Under the pieces are notes generated by a model. That model worked only from the letters and a program-made list of their open reading frames with translations. It was not told the DNA's origin and did not search any database. 10,072 bases of DNA, taken from positions 1-10,072 of the forward strand of contig JAAZNS010000483.1 in assembly GCA_012798185.1 (NCBI GenBank). Direction: 5' to 3'. Each line of letters begins with the position of its first letter. Within the stretch, counting starts at the first letter, position 1. The position numbers and the translations under genes are program-made. The stretch comes from Chloroflexota bacterium (GTDB lineage Bacteria; Chloroflexota; Anaerolineae; Anaerolineales; UBA4823). This document shows, piece after piece, positions 6,700-10,072 of this stretch.

Positions 6700-7850
6700 C
6701 GAGAGACAAAATGAGGGTATTAATTTTAGGCGTTTCGACGCGGGCTATGGTTGAATCTGCAATTCGAGCTGGTTTTCGAGTGACCAGCCTGGATTATTTT
6801 GCCGATTCCGACCAACCGGCAGAAGCGCATTGTCTCTCATTAACTCGGGATTTCAATCTGCTTCCCAATTTAAAGAACCTGGCGCGGGCGGCAAAATCCT
6901 TGCTTGATGATGCCGACGCGGTGGCGTTTGCGTCTGGCGTTGAAAATGAACCGCAGCTGGCACACTTGGCAGGACGGGAGAAGCTGCTGGGAAATTCTCC
7001 CCAGACGATTGAAGATATCCGGAACCCCCAAAAAATATCAGCCGCGCTCGAAGGCACTGGCATGCAAATTCCCGAAACCATTAGCGATGAATGTGAATTC
7101 CCCTCCTTAGATTCTGTGAAAGAACATGCCTGGCTGCGGAAAAATTTATTTAAGGGGGCTGGGGCTGGCGTGCAATTTTGGAATGGTCAATCACGCCTGA
7201 GGCGGGGTGAGATTCTGCAGCGGTTCATAAACGGTGTACTGGCTTCGGCAATATTCCTGGCAAATGGCAGGCATGCCAGCTTATTGGGGATGACCTTCCA
7301 ATACGCTGGCGTTAAAGCCCTGCATGCCCGGCGATTTTGGTGGAGCGGTAATGTAGCGCCGTTTTTCTGCCCTCAAACAGCTCATATAATCGAAAAAGCT
7401 GCCCGTGCCCTAACGGCAAAGTTCGGTTTAGTAGGGATAAACGGCATCGATTTTATGATCAGCGATGGGTTGCTTTTTCTTTTGGAAGTAAATCCGCGCT
7501 ATACCGCTTCGGTTGAACTATTTGAAATGGCTGCTGGGATAAATGCGTTCACATGGCACACCGGGGCTTGCCGAGGTGAACTGCCAGCGATCAAGCCACT
7601 TGCCGAAGGAAAGGAATATTGGGGCAAAGGCATTCTTTATGCCCAGCAGGATTTTTATGCGCCTGATACAGCCTCCTGGCAGGGGCGCGGTATTAAAGAT
7701 ATTCCCTATCGGCATGAGTTTATCCGGCGCGGTGCGCCGGTTTGCAGTGTGTTAGCCCATGCAGCTTCACCCTGTGCATGCTGGCAGGCGATTCTTTCGA
7801 AAGCACATATGCTGGAAATTGAAATGGCTCTGGAATTGACGAATGCATGA
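6693..7850 (+). CDS. ATP-grasp protein (predicted carboligase, COG2232-like; possible Orf17-type cofactor biosynthesis enzyme)
   Basis: 385 residues from ATG 6693, overlapping the previous stop by 7 bases. An ATG at 6711, preceded by GAGAGA, gives MRVLILGVSTRAM and may be the real start, as the conserved part begins there. The N-domain (VLILGVSTRAMVESAIRAGF, then LDYFADSD) resembles carbamoyl-phosphate-synthase-type domains. The ATP-grasp core is seen in KNLFKGAGAGVQFW near residue 150, FGLVGINGIDFMI near residue 250, and the metal-binding LLEVNPRYTASVELFE (E265, N267). The glycine-rich ATP loop is shorter than in classic members. Related ATP-grasp genes sit in the H4MPT/methylofuran clusters of proteobacterial methylotrophs (orf17), where they are needed for cofactor synthesis. 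A similar role here is inferred from position. Reaction and substrate are unknown. Confidence 0.75.
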   Translation: MLTRDKMRVLILGVSTRAMVESAIRAGFRVTSLDYFADSDQPAEAHCLSLTRDFNLLPNLKNLARAAKSLLDDADAVAFASGVENEPQLAHLAGREKLLGNSPQTIEDIRNPQKISAALEGTGMQIPETISDECEFPSLDSVKEHAWLRKNLFKGAGAGVQFWNGQSRLRRGEILQRFINGVLASAIFLANGRHASLLGMTFQYAGVKALHARRFWWSGNVAPFFCPQTAHIIEKAARALTAKFGLVGINGIDFMISDGLLFLLEVNPRYTASVELFEMAAGINAFTWHTGACRGELPAIKPLAEGKEYWGKGILYAQQDFYAPDTASWQGRGIKDIPYRHEFIRRGAPVCSVLAHAASPCACWQAILSKAHMLEIEMALELTNA

Positions 7851-7963
7851 ATCGTAAGGAGATATTGAAATTGAGACAAATGAACTAAATACTATGTACT
7901 TTTAATGGATTCGGGAAATCGTCCATTATCAACCAACATCATTACTATTATGGAGAGATTACT
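7851..7963. other. Intergenic gap between the C1 operon and the carbamoyltransferase gene
   Basis: This 113-bp AT-rich gap is the only substantial non-coding stretch. GGAGAG at 7952-7957 is the ribosome site for the next gene. A possible sigma-70-like promoter is TTGAAA (7865-7870) and TACTAT (7890-7895), but the 19-base spacing is long, so it is weak. A small inverted repeat ATGGA/TCCAT (7905-7909, 7922-7926) has no following T-run and is not a convincing terminator. A new transcription unit probably starts here. Confidence 0.35.
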
Positions 7964-9025
7964 ATGCAAACTAAAAATTTTAAAGGAAGAGATTTTCTTG
8001 CCGAAACAGATTTCACTCGTGAAGAAATTGATACTATCCTGTCGGTAGCTGAAGATTTGAAGCGCGAGCGCGCGAAAGGTGTACTTCATGACCAGTTACT
8101 GCGTTCGAAGACCCTGTTTATGATTTTTTACAACCAGTCATTACGGACGCGTAACTCATTCGAAGCCGGTATGACTCAGCTTGGCGGACATGCTCATTAT
8201 CTCGACCCATCCAAGATATACACCCCTGCCATGGAAGGCAGGGAAGTGGCATATTCGACCGAGCGGGTAGCCGATGTAGCGCGTGTGCTCGACCGCATGG
8301 GCGACGCAATTGCCATCCGCTGTTATGGCGACCCGGTGGATTGGGAATATGGCGGGGCACATGCTATGCTGGAAGAATTTGCCCGCTGGTCGGATATTCC
8401 GGTGCTGAATATGGAAGATGATGTCTACCATCCATTTCAGGGATTAGCCGATGTGTTGACCGTCAAGGAAAAATTTGGCGGGTTTAAAGGCATCAAATTC
8501 ACCATGTCTTGGGCGTATTCCCCCAGTGTACATAAACCGCGCGCTGTGCCGCAATCGGCGATTTTGTATGCCACGATGATGGGTATGGAAGTGACTTTGG
8601 CACACCCCAAAGGAATGGAACTGGACCCTAAAATTTTAGCCCAGTGCGAAGAGTATGCAAAAGTGCAGGGCGGGTCATTCCGAATCACGGATGATTTCAA
8701 AGGCGCTATGGAAGGCGCTCATGTCGTTTATCCGAAAGCCTGGTGTGCCACACCGATATTCCAGCCGCCAGTCGGTAAATCTGACCCCAAAGAAACTCAA
8801 GCCATTTTCGATATGCATAAAGATTGGATTTGTACTAAGGAGATCATGGATATCGCCGATAAAAATGCAATCTATTTGCACTGCCTGCCTTGCGACCGCG
8901 GTTATGAAGTGACCAACGAGGTCATCGATAAAACAAAAGGGAAAGGCTGGTTATCGGCTGCGTTCGATGAGGCGGAAAACCGGCTTCATGTTCAAAAAGC
9001 AGTGATGAGTCTGGTGATGCAGTAA
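7964..9025 (+). CDS. Knotted carbamoyltransferase (N-acetylornithine carbamoyltransferase/YgeW-like)
   Basis: 353 residues; the ATG has GGAGAG six bases upstream. Carbamoyl-phosphate site motifs are intact: S59-L-R-T-R63, H156-P-F-Q159 and H306-C-L-P309. The stretch WAYSPSVHKPRAVPQSA near residue 190 has the proline-rich loop that forms the trefoil knot in the AOTC, SOTC and YgeW group, which ordinary ornithine carbamoyltransferases lack. The C-terminus (FDEAENRLHVQKAVM) is AOTC-like, while the central WAYSPS...AHPKG part is YgeW-like. The residue nine after the HCLP His is Glu315; from memory this is the carboxylated Lys302 of Xanthomonas AOTC. The amine substrate is therefore uncertain: acetylornithine, another acylated ornithine, or the unknown YgeW substrate. 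It transfers carbamoyl from carbamoyl phosphate to an amine or amide, in the cytoplasm. The oxidoreductase gene follows after 20 bp. Confidence 0.85.
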   Translation: MQTKNFKGRDFLAETDFTREEIDTILSVAEDLKRERAKGVLHDQLLRSKTLFMIFYNQSLRTRNSFEAGMTQLGGHAHYLDPSKIYTPAMEGREVAYSTERVADVARVLDRMGDAIAIRCYGDPVDWEYGGAHAMLEEFARWSDIPVLNMEDDVYHPFQGLADVLTVKEKFGGFKGIKFTMSWAYSPSVHKPRAVPQSAILYATMMGMEVTLAHPKGMELDPKILAQCEEYAKVQGGSFRITDDFKGAMEGAHVVYPKAWCATPIFQPPVGKSDPKETQAIFDMHKDWICTKEIMDIADKNAIYLHCLPCDRGYEVTNEVIDKTKGKGWLSAAFDEAENRLHVQKAVMSLVMQ

Positions 9026-9045
9026 TAATAAAAAGGTGCTGACTG

Positions 9046-10072
9046 ATGAAACAACGGGTTGCTCTCTACTTGCAGGATAAACACAATATGGCGTATGAGC
9101 TGGAGATGGCGCGCTACGCTGAAGATCGTGGATTTAGCGAAATATGGCAGGCAGATACCCGCTTGGCGCGCGACTGCATAGTGATGATGAGCGCCTTCTT
9201 GACCCATACCCGCCGTCTGCGCATCGGATCTGGTGTGCTTCCCATTTGGACACGGAACCCGGCAGTTATTGCTGCAACATGGAGCACTATGTGGGAACTG
9301 GGCGGTTTGGTGGATGGCAGAGGTCGCGTCATGCTGGGACTAGGAGCCTGGTGGGAGCCTATTGCCAGCCGGGTGGGGGTTACCCGCACTAAGCCGCTCA
9401 AAGCAGTCCGCGAATATGTGGAAGCGACGCGGCAATTGTTCACCATGCAAGAGGTGACTTACCAGGGTGAATTTATTCATCTGGATAAGGTCAAGCTGGA
9501 TGTGGCTTATGGGAGTCCCACACCGCGTGATATTCCCATATACATTGGGGCAACGGGGGATCAAATGCTGATGCTCTCGGGAGAAATTTGTGACGGGGTA
9601 GTGCTAAATTACATGGTTTCGGTGGCGTATATTCAACACGCCATCAGTCTAGTAGAAAAAGGAGCTCAGAAAGCCGGGAAAACCCTGGCAGAGATCGATC
9701 TGCCGGAGTTGCTGGTTTGCAGTTTATCGGATGAGAATACAGGTGCTGCAATGGCTGAAGCTAAGAAATTGACTGCATATTATCTGGCGACCGAGCCGCA
9801 CATTATGAAAGCCAGCCAGGTGGATGAAGAGCTGCTTGAAAGGGTGCAATCGATGGTGAGCTGGCCGGCAACTGAGGCGGATTACGAACGGGCTAGTAAA
9901 GTGATTCCGGATGAAGTAGTGCGCAAACTGATGGCGGTTGGCACTTCCCAAGAATGCCGGGAAAAGGTGCGTGAATACGTGGCGGCGGGTGTTACCTGTC
10001 CCATCCTATACCCGTTGATGGACGATATCAAAGCTGTGGTGGATGCGTTTGCGGATGGATTTTATATAAATA
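9046..10072 (+). CDS. LLM-class flavin/F420-dependent oxidoreductase, Mer-like (C-terminus cut by window)
   Basis: 342 residues are readable from ATG 9046, with AAAGG nine bases upstream, and the frame is still open at the right edge. The protein has the luciferase-like TIM-barrel pattern of coenzyme F420-dependent enzymes: YAEDRGFSEIW at residues 24-34, RLRIGSGVLPIWTRNP near 57-72 (in Mer-type enzymes this strand carries a non-proline cis peptide), GLGAWWEP at 98-105, and IPIYIGATGDQMLMLSGEICDG near 163, close to IPIYMGAQGPMMLKTAGEISDG in methylene-H4MPT reductase as I recall it. The tail GTSQECREKVREYVAAGVTCPILYP also fits Mer. It would move hydride between F420H2 or FMNH2 and a substrate. 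Mer itself reduces methylene-H4MPT to methyl-H4MPT, which would suit the neighbouring pathway. However, this family is large, and other F420- or FMN-dependent reactions are equally possible. Little sequence should remain beyond the edge. Confidence 0.8.
   Translation, partial: MKQRVALYLQDKHNMAYELEMARYAEDRGFSEIWQADTRLARDCIVMMSAFLTHTRRLRIGSGVLPIWTRNPAVIAATWSTMWELGGLVDGRGRVMLGLGAWWEPIASRVGVTRTKPLKAVREYVEATRQLFTMQEVTYQGEFIHLDKVKLDVAYGSPTPRDIPIYIGATGDQMLMLSGEICDGVVLNYMVSVAYIQHAISLVEKGAQKAGKTLAEIDLPELLVCSLSDENTGAAMAEAKKLTAYYLATEPHIMKASQVDEELLERVQSMVSWPATEADYERASKVIPDEVVRKLMAVGTSQECREKVREYVAAGVTCPILYPLMDDIKAVVDAFADGFYIN

Noticed and set aside
7905..7926. Rho-independent terminator after the second ATP-grasp gene
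   Set aside because: The stem is only five base pairs with a twelve-base loop and has no T-tract after it.
7964..9025. Ordinary ornithine carbamoyltransferase (argF)
   Set aside because: The knot loop and the AOTC/YgeW-type sequence differ from classic OTC, and no arginine genes adjoin it.

Overview
The window is a densely packed bacterial segment with every gene on the + strand. Its core, about 355-5812, is a complete set of genes for handling C1 units on archaeal-type cofactors: a formyltransferase/hydrolase complex (fhcB, fhcA, fhcD/ftr, fhcC) followed by methenyl-tetrahydromethanopterin cyclohydrolase (mch). In known methylotrophic bacteria these enzymes convert methenyl-H4MPT to formyl-H4MPT, pass the formyl group to methylofuran, and hydrolyse it to formate. 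The molybdopterin-domain subunit FwdD and the polyferredoxin-type subunits of archaeal formylmethanofuran dehydrogenase are absent. The metal-ligand Cys of FwdB is also replaced. Both facts point to the hydrolytic bacterial enzyme rather than the redox archaeal one.

Layout: 2-358 is the C-terminal end of an ABC-transporter solute-binding protein, cut by the window edge. Its stop overlaps the GTG start of fhcB. Then fhcB, fhcA, ftr/fhcD, fhcC, mch, a RimK-type ATP-grasp ligase (5809-6699) and a second ATP-grasp protein (6693-7850) follow, each overlapping the previous gene by 4 to 11 bases. This looks like one translationally coupled operon. The two ligases plausibly tailor methylofuran or tetrahydromethanopterin, for example by adding glutamates. 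After a 113-bp gap, the only intergenic space of note, a second pair begins: a knotted N-acetylornithine-carbamoyltransferase-like or YgeW-like enzyme (7964-9025), and 20 bp later a luciferase-like (LLM) oxidoreductase related to F420-dependent methylene-H4MPT reductase (9046 to beyond the right edge).

The organism is a bacterium: it has a bacterial ABC solute-binding protein, strong GGAGG-like ribosome binding sites and the FhcABCD type of complex. The mix of an H4MPT pathway, a sugar-type ABC importer, a knotted carbamoyltransferase and an F420/LLM oxidoreductase, with moderate G+C, would fit an uncultured Chloroflexota (Anaerolineae-like) lineage. That assignment is inference and is not proven by the sequence. 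Formaldehyde-activating enzyme (fae) and methylene-H4MPT dehydrogenase (mtdA/mtdB) are not in the window, so the entry point of carbon into the pathway is open.

The most noteworthy points are: the coupling of a solute-binding protein gene to fhcB; an FhcB that keeps four [4Fe-4S]-type cysteines while losing the Mo/W ligand; the paired ATP-grasp genes; a carbamoyltransferase with an altered substrate-site residue; and a Mer-like oxidoreductase next to an H4MPT operon.
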